From JALZUE01 sp051251725 (GTDB taxonomy: Bacteria; Pseudomonadota; Gammaproteobacteria; Enterobacterales; Alteromonadaceae): a stretch of DNA of 64,000 bases. This document shows, one piece after another, positions 44,901 through 52,383 of the stretch. Below the pieces are notes generated by a model, which was given only the letters and a program-made list of their open reading frames with translations, made no database searches and was not told the DNA's origin. Numbering within the stretch: position 1 is the stretch's first letter; every line of letters starts with the position of its first letter. Position numbers and translations under genes: made by a program. Location: assembly GCA_051251725.1 (NCBI GenBank), contig JBPOFN010000021.1:12500-76499 (forward strand), written 5' to 3'.

Positions 44901-45136
44901 ATCCCTTGAATACTATCAAGTACATCTTCAATCGGCGCCGAAATACTAGATTCCATTTCACTTGGCGCTGCGCCAGGATAACTAACGCTCACGGAAATAC
45001 TGTCTAAAGTAGTTTCTGGCATGTACTCTTTACGGATCACCAAAGACATAACCAAACCACCTAAAATTAACGCCAGCATTAATAAATTAGGGGCAATACC
45101 GTGGCGGATCATCCACGTCATCGGATTAACAGTCAT
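41915..45136 (-). CDS. RND efflux pump permease (AcrB-like, HAE1 family)
   Basis: The inner-membrane proton-driven pump of a tripartite efflux system, 1073 residues with 12 transmembrane helices and two large periplasmic loops. TM4 carries the proton-relay aspartates D398 and D399 in GIVVDDAIIAGENI, equivalent to AcrB D407/D408. Other blocks are VSVSYPGAAPSEMESSI near the N-terminus and the second-half VVNDSLILVEYANQQREKG. The C-terminal 40 residues are a proline/asparagine-rich tail. Substrates cannot be predicted. It overlaps the adaptor gene by one base (TAATG) and is the last gene of the operon. Confidence 0.94.
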   Translation of the reverse strand: MTVNPMTWMIRHGIAPNLLMLALILGGLVMSLVIRKEYMPETTLDSISVSVSYPGAAPSEMESSISAPIEDVLDSIQGIRKVDATIHTGYIRISGELEADANGQKVYQDAQQAVNRISSFPAGMERPRVKLDKKVLDVMEIVVHADTDKFSVKRLAEQVRDRILQSPYITQVSLSGIPKEEIHVEIPQQTLQAYDLTLNQVSSEIKRGVLEQSAGKIKAASGDILVSVDERKYWAEELAQVPIISNNGGDQLLLGDIASVTEGFADEWRIVTYNGRLSARLKIYRVGDQSPTDIAESIREMWPELEAMLPPNSGLAVVDDDASNYQKRLGLLLSNAFVGLILVLIVMSLFLKFKLAFWVVVGIPSSFLGAILLMPLFDISINMVSMFGFIIALGIVVDDAIIAGENIYSHVQEGMSYVDASIQGAKEVAKPLTFAILTNIVAFLPLLLLPGSMKLLFGAIPVVVVLCFLISWVEALFILPAHLAHINDKDPNRLTKIFNAMQERCSASLAYFIFNVYSPFLKKCLRWPSLTIGIGTAILLIVLAHAFSGKMGFSLYPRLDSRWIKASFEISESEPLEKAIALRDALESSADEMLKSRSMENILVAKRSSITDTGVEVALLLVPSEERAFSSNDIKEWWREDSGYLNRQGKLRFSGARRGSSELADASLTMELRHNDTSQLQAAGKDAISFLNKIDNVVATVNSMEAGKPQWKLTLNENGRALGLDASDLASQMRSSLYGSRAQRQHRLRSEVITLVRLPKEEREKANDIENLMIRTQGGGYAPLGTVANIEKIYAPARIVRQKGLRVEKIGAEILPEEAIPAVQQAVKEELVSELQGRYPGLIISFGGEQEEIAESVSSLELGTGFALTAIYILLAIAFKSYGQPLLIMAVIPFGAVGAILGHMLLGYGLSVVSLMGMLALAGVVVNDSLILVEYANQQREKGAQALQAIILACQRRFRPIILTTLTTFGGLAPMVFETSRQAQFVVPMAVSLGFGILFTTFICLLFLPALYIVFNKDKIKVKAELGEPLASDNGVEPIAPMVAINQPSSLTNGGVNYPEKSALNKPISEPAA

Positions 45137-46443
45137 TAGCTAGCCCTCTTCTTACTATCGGTATTGTTATTTTCATTTACTTGGCGTTTTGCTTTTTTGC
45201 GAGTTTTCGGTAGTTGTTTATCACTAAATTTATTTAGCTCGGCCATTTCAGCTTCTAAGCTTTCTAGGTATTTTACTTTTACCGGCATACCTAACGCAGT
45301 AACACCCGGTTTTTCAGCTAAGGCTAAATCGCCAGGTTTAAAGTTACCGGCAACATAAACTAAGTCGGGTCCTTTAAACAAAACATTAACGCTGCGTTTT
45401 TGCATCGTTTTTTGCCCGTCGATAACCCAGACCGTATTATCAGGTAATAACCAACTCGCTTTCAGGGTCCAAGCATCTTCAATCTCTACACCGGTTAACT
45501 CTGCATTAACAAAATCATTGATAAATACAGGTGGTTGCCCAGTACTAGCATTCGAAGTTTCATCTTGTATAACTCGTGTATTTAAAGGATCGTCTATCGC
45601 TAATAAAATTTTTGCTTGACGGTCTCGACTATCTAATTCGGGTAATACCGATATTATTTTTGCACTGCGCGTTCTGCCTTCCCCCCAAATTTGCGTTTGC
45701 GATAAAGTAACGATTTCATTTTTATTTAATAAGGCTAAAAAGCTTCTTGGTACTTTTACTTCTAACCAAAAAGTTTCAACATTCACTAAGGTAAACAACG
45801 AGCTGTTTTGGCCAACACGACTGCCGCGGCCAATATTACGTTTAATAATTTGGCCTTTAAAAGGCATTTCTACTTGCGTTCTGGTCAATGCGACTTGCGC
45901 TTTTTCAACATTGGCTTGTGCTGATGCGAGCTTAGCTTGGGCCGATTTAAATTGTGGTTCACGCAATACCAAGGCCATTTCAATTGACGAATCATCAATA
46001 TTTTCAATTAACGATAGCTCTTCTTTTGCTAGCTGACGTTCAACGCGTTCTAGATCAAAGTTTGCTTGTGCTTGAATAAGCTGTGCTTGCTGGTTGCGTA
46101 AATTTAATTGATAGTCGGTTTGATCTATTTTCACCAACCATGCCGACTTATCTAAAAAATTACCTGGTTTAGCCGCAGGGTTAAGTTGCTCTATTTTTCC
46201 GGAAACTTCAGCGACAATATTCACTTGCTCAGACGGGATCACTACACCAGTTGCCTGCCATTTCGGCTTAATGGGCGATTTTTTAATCTCGGCAACTTTA
46301 ACGACGCGCAGCTTTTCGTCCGAGCGATGGTGTTTCGAGCGTTTAACCTCGGTCGAGTTTAAAATTTCATTGGCAAAATAAAGCGCAATAATCACCATTA
46401 GCCAAGGTAACCATTTGCGATAAGAAGTTTTAATAAATGTCAT
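45136..46443 (-). CDS. RND efflux periplasmic adaptor (HlyD/AcrA family)
   Basis: The membrane fusion protein linking the RND pump to the outer membrane channel. The 435 residues have an N-terminal transmembrane helix (residues 10-28), no lipobox, then the lipoyl halves (QATGVVIPSEQVNIVAEVSGKI, and LSLIENIDD... up to the barrel), a long alpha-hairpin (about 105-185) and a beta-barrel, ending in a lysine/arginine-rich tail. Anchoring by a helix and not by lipid is somewhat unusual but known. It is in the middle of the operon, with an 8-bp gap to the outer membrane gene and a one-base overlap with the pump. Confidence 0.92.
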   Translation of the reverse strand: MTFIKTSYRKWLPWLMVIIALYFANEILNSTEVKRSKHHRSDEKLRVVKVAEIKKSPIKPKWQATGVVIPSEQVNIVAEVSGKIEQLNPAAKPGNFLDKSAWLVKIDQTDYQLNLRNQQAQLIQAQANFDLERVERQLAKEELSLIENIDDSSIEMALVLREPQFKSAQAKLASAQANVEKAQVALTRTQVEMPFKGQIIKRNIGRGSRVGQNSSLFTLVNVETFWLEVKVPRSFLALLNKNEIVTLSQTQIWGEGRTRSAKIISVLPELDSRDRQAKILLAIDDPLNTRVIQDETSNASTGQPPVFINDFVNAELTGVEIEDAWTLKASWLLPDNTVWVIDGQKTMQKRSVNVLFKGPDLVYVAGNFKPGDLALAEKPGVTALGMPVKVKYLESLEAEMAELNKFSDKQLPKTRKKAKRQVNENNNTDSKKRAS

Positions 46444-46451
46444 GATAGTGA

Positions 46452-47930
46452 TTACCTTACTGCCTCAGTATTGGGCTCAGCAATAACTGAGGCGCTAACT
46501 GTAGGTGAATGCTCAATAGTGTTAAGTGATAGCGGCATAAAATCCTGCTCAGGATCAAAATTACCGTGGCTTAATTTTCGATAAAGTTGAACTCGATTAT
46601 TTAATAATGATTTCTGGGCATCAATTGCTTGTCGCTCTAGGGTTAAGCTAGTTTCTTGTGCTTTAAGTAAAGCTAAATAACTACTTTTACCATTGAGGTA
46701 TTGTTGCGAAGTCACCCGCTCAGTTTTTTTAGCCAGTGTTAACTGGAGGTGTAATTGTTTCGATATTTGATAGAGCTGTTGTTCGTTAATCAAACTTACT
46801 TCAACATCATAAATCGCATCTAACCAAGCTTGTGAAAAATCAGCGTAACTTGCAGCCAAGTTATACTCACGCTGTTTGATTTTATTATCTATTTCGCCGG
46901 CGTTAAAAATAGGCATAACCAGTGAGGCGGCTAAGTTTCCTAGCCAATCATCAAAAAGTTCAACGGTTGAACTTTTACTGGTTGAATAATTAGCTCTTAA
47001 AGTTAAACGCGGAAATTTTTCCGTTACCGCGGCCGCCAAACTGGCATCACTTGCTTGTAAATTGGCATAGGCTTGTTGTATATCAGGGCGTGCATGCAGC
47101 GCCTGTAATGGGATTGTTTGTTCAGGTAAAATATTTAACTTAGGTAAAGCTATCTGTGCTAATTCAGGTAACTGATATTCTGCCGTACCTAACCAAACGG
47201 CTAACTGCTTTTTATAGGTTTGTAATCTTGCCTGATTTGTCGCTTGCTGGGAAATGATGGACTCAAGTAAACGCTTTTGTTGCCAAATATCTGTCACCGA
47301 ATTTTTACCTAAAGCGAAGCGGCGATTAATCACACTTAAAGCGGTTTCAGTGCGTTGATATTGCGCCGCTAATAATTGTTTTTTATGGCTTTCAGCCAGC
47401 CAATTTAACCAAGTGGCGCTCACGCCGCCAGCAACGGTATTTAAACGCGTTTTATGCAGTGCTTGTTTACTTATTAAATCCCATTGTGCTTTTTCTTCAA
47501 GGGCAGCAATACCGCCCCATAAATCCAATTCCCAACTAGACGATAATCCGAAAGAACCGCTTTTAACTTTATCTAACGACTCGATATCGGCAGTGCCATT
47601 GGCGGTAAAATTTAAATCTGGATAACGCGATGTGGTTGAAACCGCTAGTTGCGCCTGAGCACTTTGCACACGGGCTAAGGTTGCTAACAAACTATAATTT
47701 TGCTGTAACGCTTGTGCTATTAACTGATCAAGCTGATGGTCGTGAAAAAGTTGCCACCACTTGTCAGTTTCGGCAATCGTTGTAAGGTGATTATTGCGTT
47801 TTTGCTCACCCTGCTCGGGGTTAACAAAAGGTACATAAAATGAGCGCGGCGTTGAAATCGAACATGCCGATAACGCCAAGATCAAAGCGCCAGCACAATA
47901 ATTTTTAAATAAGTGATGATAAAAAAACAT
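46452..47930 (-). CDS. Outer membrane efflux lipoprotein (NodT/OprM type)
   Basis: The TolC-like channel of the tripartite pump. The 492 residues start with a lipoprotein signal (residues 14-24, lipobox LSAC with cysteine 24), then WWQLFHDHQLDQLIAQALQQN, typical of NodT family proteins, and two outer membrane efflux repeats with long coiled-coil helices. The other block is RPDIQQAYANLQASDASLAAA. The first gene of the operon, as usual for some HAE1 systems, with the promoter in the 264-bp gap before it. No regulator gene is next to the operon, so control is not evident. Confidence 0.92.
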   Translation of the reverse strand: MFFYHHLFKNYCAGALILALSACSISTPRSFYVPFVNPEQGEQKRNNHLTTIAETDKWWQLFHDHQLDQLIAQALQQNYSLLATLARVQSAQAQLAVSTTSRYPDLNFTANGTADIESLDKVKSGSFGLSSSWELDLWGGIAALEEKAQWDLISKQALHKTRLNTVAGGVSATWLNWLAESHKKQLLAAQYQRTETALSVINRRFALGKNSVTDIWQQKRLLESIISQQATNQARLQTYKKQLAVWLGTAEYQLPELAQIALPKLNILPEQTIPLQALHARPDIQQAYANLQASDASLAAAVTEKFPRLTLRANYSTSKSSTVELFDDWLGNLAASLVMPIFNAGEIDNKIKQREYNLAASYADFSQAWLDAIYDVEVSLINEQQLYQISKQLHLQLTLAKKTERVTSQQYLNGKSSYLALLKAQETSLTLERQAIDAQKSLLNNRVQLYRKLSHGNFDPEQDFMPLSLNTIEHSPTVSASVIAEPNTEAVR

Positions 47931-48194
47931 AATTAATAAACAGTAGGAGCAAATTATTACTTAATCACGTTAAACATCTCGAAAAGAGAGACGCTATTAA
48001 GAGTAAGTAATTGCACTAATAACTAATTTATTTATAACATATTATTTTATTGTAAAGGTGACATTTACACTGTCGTTTGGTAGTTGCACTAGAATGAATT
48101 AAGCTGATCGGGACACCTCAGCTAATCCCAAAGTTAATAGCACAGCTAAAAATACGGCAATATTACAATAACGAGTATTTCAGACAATAAAGGG

Positions 48195-48878
48195 TTAAGC
48201 CTCAGGCGTTTTTTCTTCACCGGTTAATACCGCTAAAACTAAAACAAAAAAACATAACACAACATTAAATAGCGGTAATTGTAATGAGCGCGGCATCGCA
48301 TAAATAAGCGAAACACAAGGGATCCAAACCAGCCAATTAGTAATAACTAAACTGGGAATACGTAAAGTGAAAAATTCTTTATTAACCTGCTTTTTAAATA
48401 ATACCCAGTTAAAGTCACAATCTTTCCATAAATACGCCAGCGTAATAAATGGGCAGGTAATAAAAGCGCTCCACAGAAACTGATCAACAAAAGTTTTCGT
48501 CGCTATGGTGGCAAAGTTATTTTCAGCGCCAAACCACTGGGTTTGATAGGCGTAAAAACCATCAACAATAAAACCTAAAAAGGCCCAAAAAACACAATAA
48601 AATAGCGCTTGCTGGAAAGGCTTATTGGTTATTTTTCCCGCTAACAATAAATAACAATAAGGAATAGCGCCGCCAAAAATTGCCGTTGAATAAACAGAAA
48701 AAGACACACTATACTGGCTTTTAAGCTCGCCTATTGCCTGAAAAACAGGTAAAGCACTTGGCCAATAGAAATAACTAACGCCAATAAACACCGCAATAAA
48801 CTGTAAAAATATAGCGGGGACTAAATTAGCCTTAAAAGCATGTTTAATTAATAAAATAAAAGGGGATTGATTTGACAC
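48195..48878 (-). CDS. Multi-pass membrane protein, Mpv17/PMP22-like
   Basis: I do not recognise a characterised bacterial family. The 227 residues have about five to six transmembrane segments. The C-terminal third resembles eukaryotic Mpv17/PMP22 membrane proteins in its order of landmarks: KTFVDQFLWSAFITCPF (K..vDQ and helix), a basic helix, then SLVITNWLVWIPCVSLIYAMP with the ITNW and W-P pattern, followed by a final helix. Mpv17 proteins are channel-like and rare in bacteria, so the match is tentative and needs a profile search. The start is GTG at 48878. It is separate from the RND operon. Confidence 0.55.
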   Translation of the reverse strand: MSNQSPFILLIKHAFKANLVPAIFLQFIAVFIGVSYFYWPSALPVFQAIGELKSQYSVSFSVYSTAIFGGAIPYCYLLLAGKITNKPFQQALFYCVFWAFLGFIVDGFYAYQTQWFGAENNFATIATKTFVDQFLWSAFITCPFITLAYLWKDCDFNWVLFKKQVNKEFFTLRIPSLVITNWLVWIPCVSLIYAMPRSLQLPLFNVVLCFFVLVLAVLTGEEKTPEA

Positions 48879-49007
48879 TATGACACTTTCTAATGAAATA
48901 TTTTTATTAAATAAGATTATAACTGTAATACCGACTTACTAATAGACACAAAGTTTACTAGCGCTTATGCTATTGCGAAAATAAAATAATCAAATGGACT
49001 TATTATC

Positions 49008-50105
49008 ATGTTTTCGTTTACTAAAATAACTAAAAGAATTTTCGCTGTGTTTCTTGTTTTAAGCATAACCTTGCCAAGCTCAGCCCAAGTAAATGAAGAA
49101 ATATCTCAGTATCTGACCACAATAGAAAAACCTAAGCCGCTAAAAAGAGTTTCTCCGCAATATCCAATATCGGCAGCTAAAACAAAAAGAGAAGGCTGGG
49201 CAATATTCAACTTTACCATTGAACCCGATGGCAGTGTGTCAAATATTCAATTAGAAGAAAGTTTTGGTAGTAAAGCTTTTGCCGTAGAAGCTCGAAAAGC
49301 AATAAAGGAATGGGAATATAAACCAGCTTTCGAAAATGGTAAACCTATTCAACAATGCGTCAATAGTGTTCAATTTGACTTTATGATGAAAGGAGTTGAG
49401 TCGGGAATAACCCGAGGCTTTAAAAAAAGTTACAAAAGAATCATCGCTTTTTTACAAGAAAACGAGCTTGAAAAAGCTAAAGAAGAATTAGAAAAATTTA
49501 ATATACATAAAATGCATAACATCCGCGAAAGTAATTATATGAATACCCTTTGGATCGAGTATGCAAAAAAAATTAACAACGAAAAATTACAACTAACGCA
49601 TTTAAAAAAAATTATGTTTAAGGGTCAAAAAGAGTCTCCTAATTATAAGTTAGGTGTGTTAAATGAATTATTAGTATTAGAAATTAAATTCAAGCGATTT
49701 AAAGACGCTTTTAGAACCCATAGAGAACTAAAGAAGCTTGAGGTTGCTAGCTCACATTTTAAGACATACCAGAGAATAATTAACAATGTTAAAGATATAA
49801 TTTTAGGAACGGATATTATCGCGATTGATGCAAACATCGAGCGTGAAGATTATTGGCGTCATCACTTAGTTCGTAATGAATTTTCAATCACTAACATGCA
49901 AGGCAGCTTACATAAAATAGAAGTTCGCTGTGCCAATAAACGCCATATCTATACCATTGAAGAAAACAGTACTTGGAAAATCCCAACTCAATGGAAACAC
50001 TGTAGCATTGACGTTTACGGTGCCAACAATGCAACATTTACTTTAATTGAACACCCTTTTGAGTCGGCACTCCTAAAAAAATCAAGCCAACAAGCAAGCG
50101 AGTAA
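49008..50105 (+). CDS. Secreted protein with TonB C-terminal domain, no membrane anchor
   Basis: The 365 residues begin with a cleavable signal peptide (hydrophobic 13-24, cleavage near SSAQ at 27) and then a TonB C-terminal domain of about 80 residues: VSPQYPISAAKTKREGWAIF, then FTIEPDGSVSNIQLEESFG, ARKAIKEWEYKPA and a final CVNSVQFDF strand. The proline-rich spacer and the N-terminal membrane anchor of a true TonB are absent. The remaining 240 residues are helical (lysine- and glutamate-rich, TPR-like) followed by a short beta-rich C-terminus. Energy coupling to outer membrane receptors is therefore doubtful. The aldo-keto reductase gene starts 8 bp after its stop, so the two are an operon. 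Confidence 0.8.
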   Translation: MFSFTKITKRIFAVFLVLSITLPSSAQVNEEISQYLTTIEKPKPLKRVSPQYPISAAKTKREGWAIFNFTIEPDGSVSNIQLEESFGSKAFAVEARKAIKEWEYKPAFENGKPIQQCVNSVQFDFMMKGVESGITRGFKKSYKRIIAFLQENELEKAKEELEKFNIHKMHNIRESNYMNTLWIEYAKKINNEKLQLTHLKKIMFKGQKESPNYKLGVLNELLVLEIKFKRFKDAFRTHRELKKLEVASSHFKTYQRIINNVKDIILGTDIIAIDANIEREDYWRHHLVRNEFSITNMQGSLHKIEVRCANKRHIYTIEENSTWKIPTQWKHCSIDVYGANNATFTLIEHPFESALLKKSSQQASE

Positions 50106-50113
50106 CAACACCA

Positions 50114-51127
50114 ATGATCAGACAAGAAACCAATCCTATTTATACAGCAAACCCTGCCCGCTATGAAAAAATGGCTTATCAACGTTGCGGCAACAGCGGT
50201 ATCAAATTACCGCGACTGTCACTGGGCTTATGGCAAAATTTTGGCAATCATGACGCTTACGAAAATGGTCGAGAATTAGTGCAAACTGCCTTCGACAATG
50301 GCATCAACCATTTTGATTTAGCGAACAATTATGGCCCCCCTTATGGCGCAGCAGAAAGTACTTTTGGCCGGATTTTAAAACAAGACCTATCGCCCTATCG
50401 CGATGAATTATTTATTTCAAGCAAAGCAGGTTACGATATGTGGCCGGGGCCTTTTGGTGACGGTGGTTCAAGAAAGTATCTAGTGTCGAGTTGTGATCAA
50501 AGTTTGCAGCGTACTGGGCTCGCGTATTTTGATGTTTTTTATCACCACCGTATGGATCCTGAAACACCGATTGAAGAATCGATGCAAGCACTCGATTATA
50601 TCGTCCGTTCAGGTCGCGCTTTATATGCGGGGATTTCAAATTATCGCCCTGAAGAAACTAAAAAAGCAGTCAAAATATTAAATGAGTTAGGGACGCCGTT
50701 ATTAATTCACCAGCCAAGATACAATATGTTTGATCGCTGGATAGAAGACGGCTTAACCGATGTGTTGAAAAAGAAAGGCGTTGGCGCCATTGTTTTTTCA
50801 CCGTTAGCACAAGGTTTATTAACCAATAAATACCTAAACGGGATCCCTACAGATTCTCGTGCTGCCAATAGCGACATTATTCACTTAAACGAAGACCAAA
50901 TTACGCCAGAAAAAATAACAAAAGTAAAACAGTTGCATGAAATGGCTGAGCAACGCGGCCAAAGCTTAGCGCAAATGGCTATTGCTTGGACATTAAGTAA
51001 TGATGCCGTTACAACCTGTTTAATTGGCGCCAGTAGAAAAGCGCAAATTCTAGACTCATTAGCCGCATTAGATAATTTAGACTTCAGTGAAAAAGAGCTA
51101 AGCACAATAAATAATATTTTAGCGTAA
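50114..51127 (+). CDS. gpr: Aldo-keto reductase, YghZ/Gpr-like
   Basis: A member of the aldo-keto reductase family, closest to E. coli YghZ (Gpr, L-glyceraldehyde 3-phosphate reductase), with 337 residues versus about 346. The catalytic tetrad shows as HFDLANNYGPP (D and Y), ISSKAGYDMWPGPFG (K) and FYHHRMD (H). Other blocks are LSLGLWQNFG, PLAQGLLTNKYLNG and CLIGASRKAQ. It reduces aldehydes with NADPH and may detoxify methylglyoxal. Its coupling to a TonB-domain protein is unexpected. An imperfect inverted repeat lies after its stop. Confidence 0.9.
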   Translation: MIRQETNPIYTANPARYEKMAYQRCGNSGIKLPRLSLGLWQNFGNHDAYENGRELVQTAFDNGINHFDLANNYGPPYGAAESTFGRILKQDLSPYRDELFISSKAGYDMWPGPFGDGGSRKYLVSSCDQSLQRTGLAYFDVFYHHRMDPETPIEESMQALDYIVRSGRALYAGISNYRPEETKKAVKILNELGTPLLIHQPRYNMFDRWIEDGLTDVLKKKGVGAIVFSPLAQGLLTNKYLNGIPTDSRAANSDIIHLNEDQITPEKITKVKQLHEMAEQRGQSLAQMAIAWTLSNDAVTTCLIGASRKAQILDSLAALDNLDFSEKELSTINNILA

Positions 51128-51140
51128 TTCTTAAATGCCT

Positions 51141-51223
51141 AACTTTACATAACTTACCGTGTTTCAAACCATTTGGAATATAGAACGCTTGAGATATTTG
51201 AAACAGTTTAGTTGTGTAAAGTT
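51141..51223. repeat. Large imperfect inverted repeat between gpr and metR
   Basis: An 83-bp hairpin-forming element: AACTTTACATAACT (51141-51154) pairs with AGTTGTGTAAAGTT (51210-51223) with one mismatch, and TGTTTCAAA (51160-51168) with TTTGAAACA (51197-51205) perfectly, a stem of about 23 base pairs with a small internal loop. It lies between convergent genes. It could be a transcription end element or a small MITE-like insertion. Confidence 0.7.
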
Positions 51224-51280
51224 TATCACTCATTTTATTTACGCTCGTCGTTATCAAAACAACTTTCAATCACCAGCGCT

Positions 51281-52162
51281 TTATCCTCCTTTTGCCATTT
51301 CAACAAAATCATTTAAATAGTCAATTGCTTCATCAGGCTTTCTGATGCCAACAAAGATCTGTTTATACAGCCCTTTTTTACCTAACTTTAGCGCTTTTAA
51401 ACCTAATTTTTCTTGATACTGAGCAACAAGCCAAGCCGGTAAAGCACTTACCCCGCGTTTACTAGCGACCATTTGTAACATAATGTCGGTTGTTTCTATG
51501 GTTTTATGTTGCAATGGACTCACTTGGGCTGGCAATAAGAATTGGCTAAAAATATCCAACCGGCTTGCTTCAACAGGGTAAGTGATCAGGATTTGATCGC
51601 TAAGTTGGTGCGCTTCAACATACGCTTGTTGTGCTAACGGATGATCTTGGGGCACAACTAAGACTAATTCATAATCAAACACCGGCGTAAAAACTAGCCC
51701 TTTTTTAAAGAGCGGATCAGGCGTTACTAGTGCGTCAATATCATAACTAAATAATGCTTGAATACCGCCAAATTGAAATTGCTGTTTTACATCAACATCA
51801 ACTGATGGCCATTTAGTTAAATAAGGGGAAACCACCGTTAACAGCCACTGATAACAAGGGTGACATTCCATACCTATTTTTAAGCTACCTTTTTGCCCTT
51901 GCGCAATGTACTGCATTTGCTGCTGTGTATGTTCAAATTGCGGTAAAATGCGATTAGCTAAACTTAATAATGCCTGACCTGCTTGTGTCAGCCTGAGGTT
52001 CCTGCCTTCTTTCGCCCACACTTTCACCCCTAATAGTTGCTCTAGTTTTTTTATTGAATGGCTCAAGGCCGACTGAGTTAAACATAAATTGTCAGCCGCT
52101 TCGGTTAAGGTGCCAACAGTATCAACCTGTTTAATAATGGCAAGATGGGTACGCTCAATCAC
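51281..52162 (-). CDS. metR: MetR, LysR-type regulator of methionine synthesis
   Basis: MetR activates metE and other methionine genes with homocysteine as co-effector. The 293 residues carry the winged HTH (TEAADNLCLTQSALSHSIKKLE) and the effector domain with IGMECHPCYQWLL, FDYELVLVVPQDHPLA, LITYPVEASRLDIF and MVASKRGVSALPAWLV, all shared with E. coli MetR. It is divergent from metE with a 221-bp shared regulatory region, the classic arrangement. This position makes it a direct regulator of metE. Confidence 0.93.
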   Translation of the reverse strand: MIERTHLAIIKQVDTVGTLTEAADNLCLTQSALSHSIKKLEQLLGVKVWAKEGRNLRLTQAGQALLSLANRILPQFEHTQQQMQYIAQGQKGSLKIGMECHPCYQWLLTVVSPYLTKWPSVDVDVKQQFQFGGIQALFSYDIDALVTPDPLFKKGLVFTPVFDYELVLVVPQDHPLAQQAYVEAHQLSDQILITYPVEASRLDIFSQFLLPAQVSPLQHKTIETTDIMLQMVASKRGVSALPAWLVAQYQEKLGLKALKLGKKGLYKQIFVGIRKPDEAIDYLNDFVEMAKGG

Positions 52163-52226
52163 TTTTATCTCTCATTTACTGTTCTGATCAAATGCTGTTA
52201 TTAACTGCGCTTATTTACTTCACTTG

Positions 52227-52266
52227 TTTATTTCAAATCATTACTTCAGGTGCTTATTGAAATAAA
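52227..52266. promoter_or_regulatory. Inverted repeat in the metR-metE regulatory region
   Basis: TTTATTTCAA (52227-52236) and TTGAAATAAA (52257-52266) are perfect 10-bp inverted arms, separated by 20 bp. This spacing (two helical turns between arms) is suited to a dimeric or tetrameric LysR protein. The true MetR operator needs testing. Confidence 0.5.
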
Positions 52267-52283
52267 TAGCCAACAACTACTCA

Positions 52284-52296
52284 TGAGTAAAATTCA
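52284..52296. promoter_or_regulatory. Candidate MetR box near metE
   Basis: TGAGTAAAATTCA matches the enterobacterial MetR box TGAA-N5-TTCA with one mismatch. It is the centre of an ATGAGTAAAATTCAT near-palindrome, 87 bp before the metE start. Confidence 0.4.
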
Positions 52297-52383
52297 TAGT
52301 TATATTAAATAATACCATTATTATTCATTTATCGTTTATTTTATTCTTTTGCCATCAATGACAACAACTTAAATGAGTAGAGC

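Noticed and set aside
49008..50105. Bona fide TonB energy transducer
   Set aside because: It has a cleavable signal peptide and no proline-rich spacer or membrane anchor, and no exbB or exbD is next to it.
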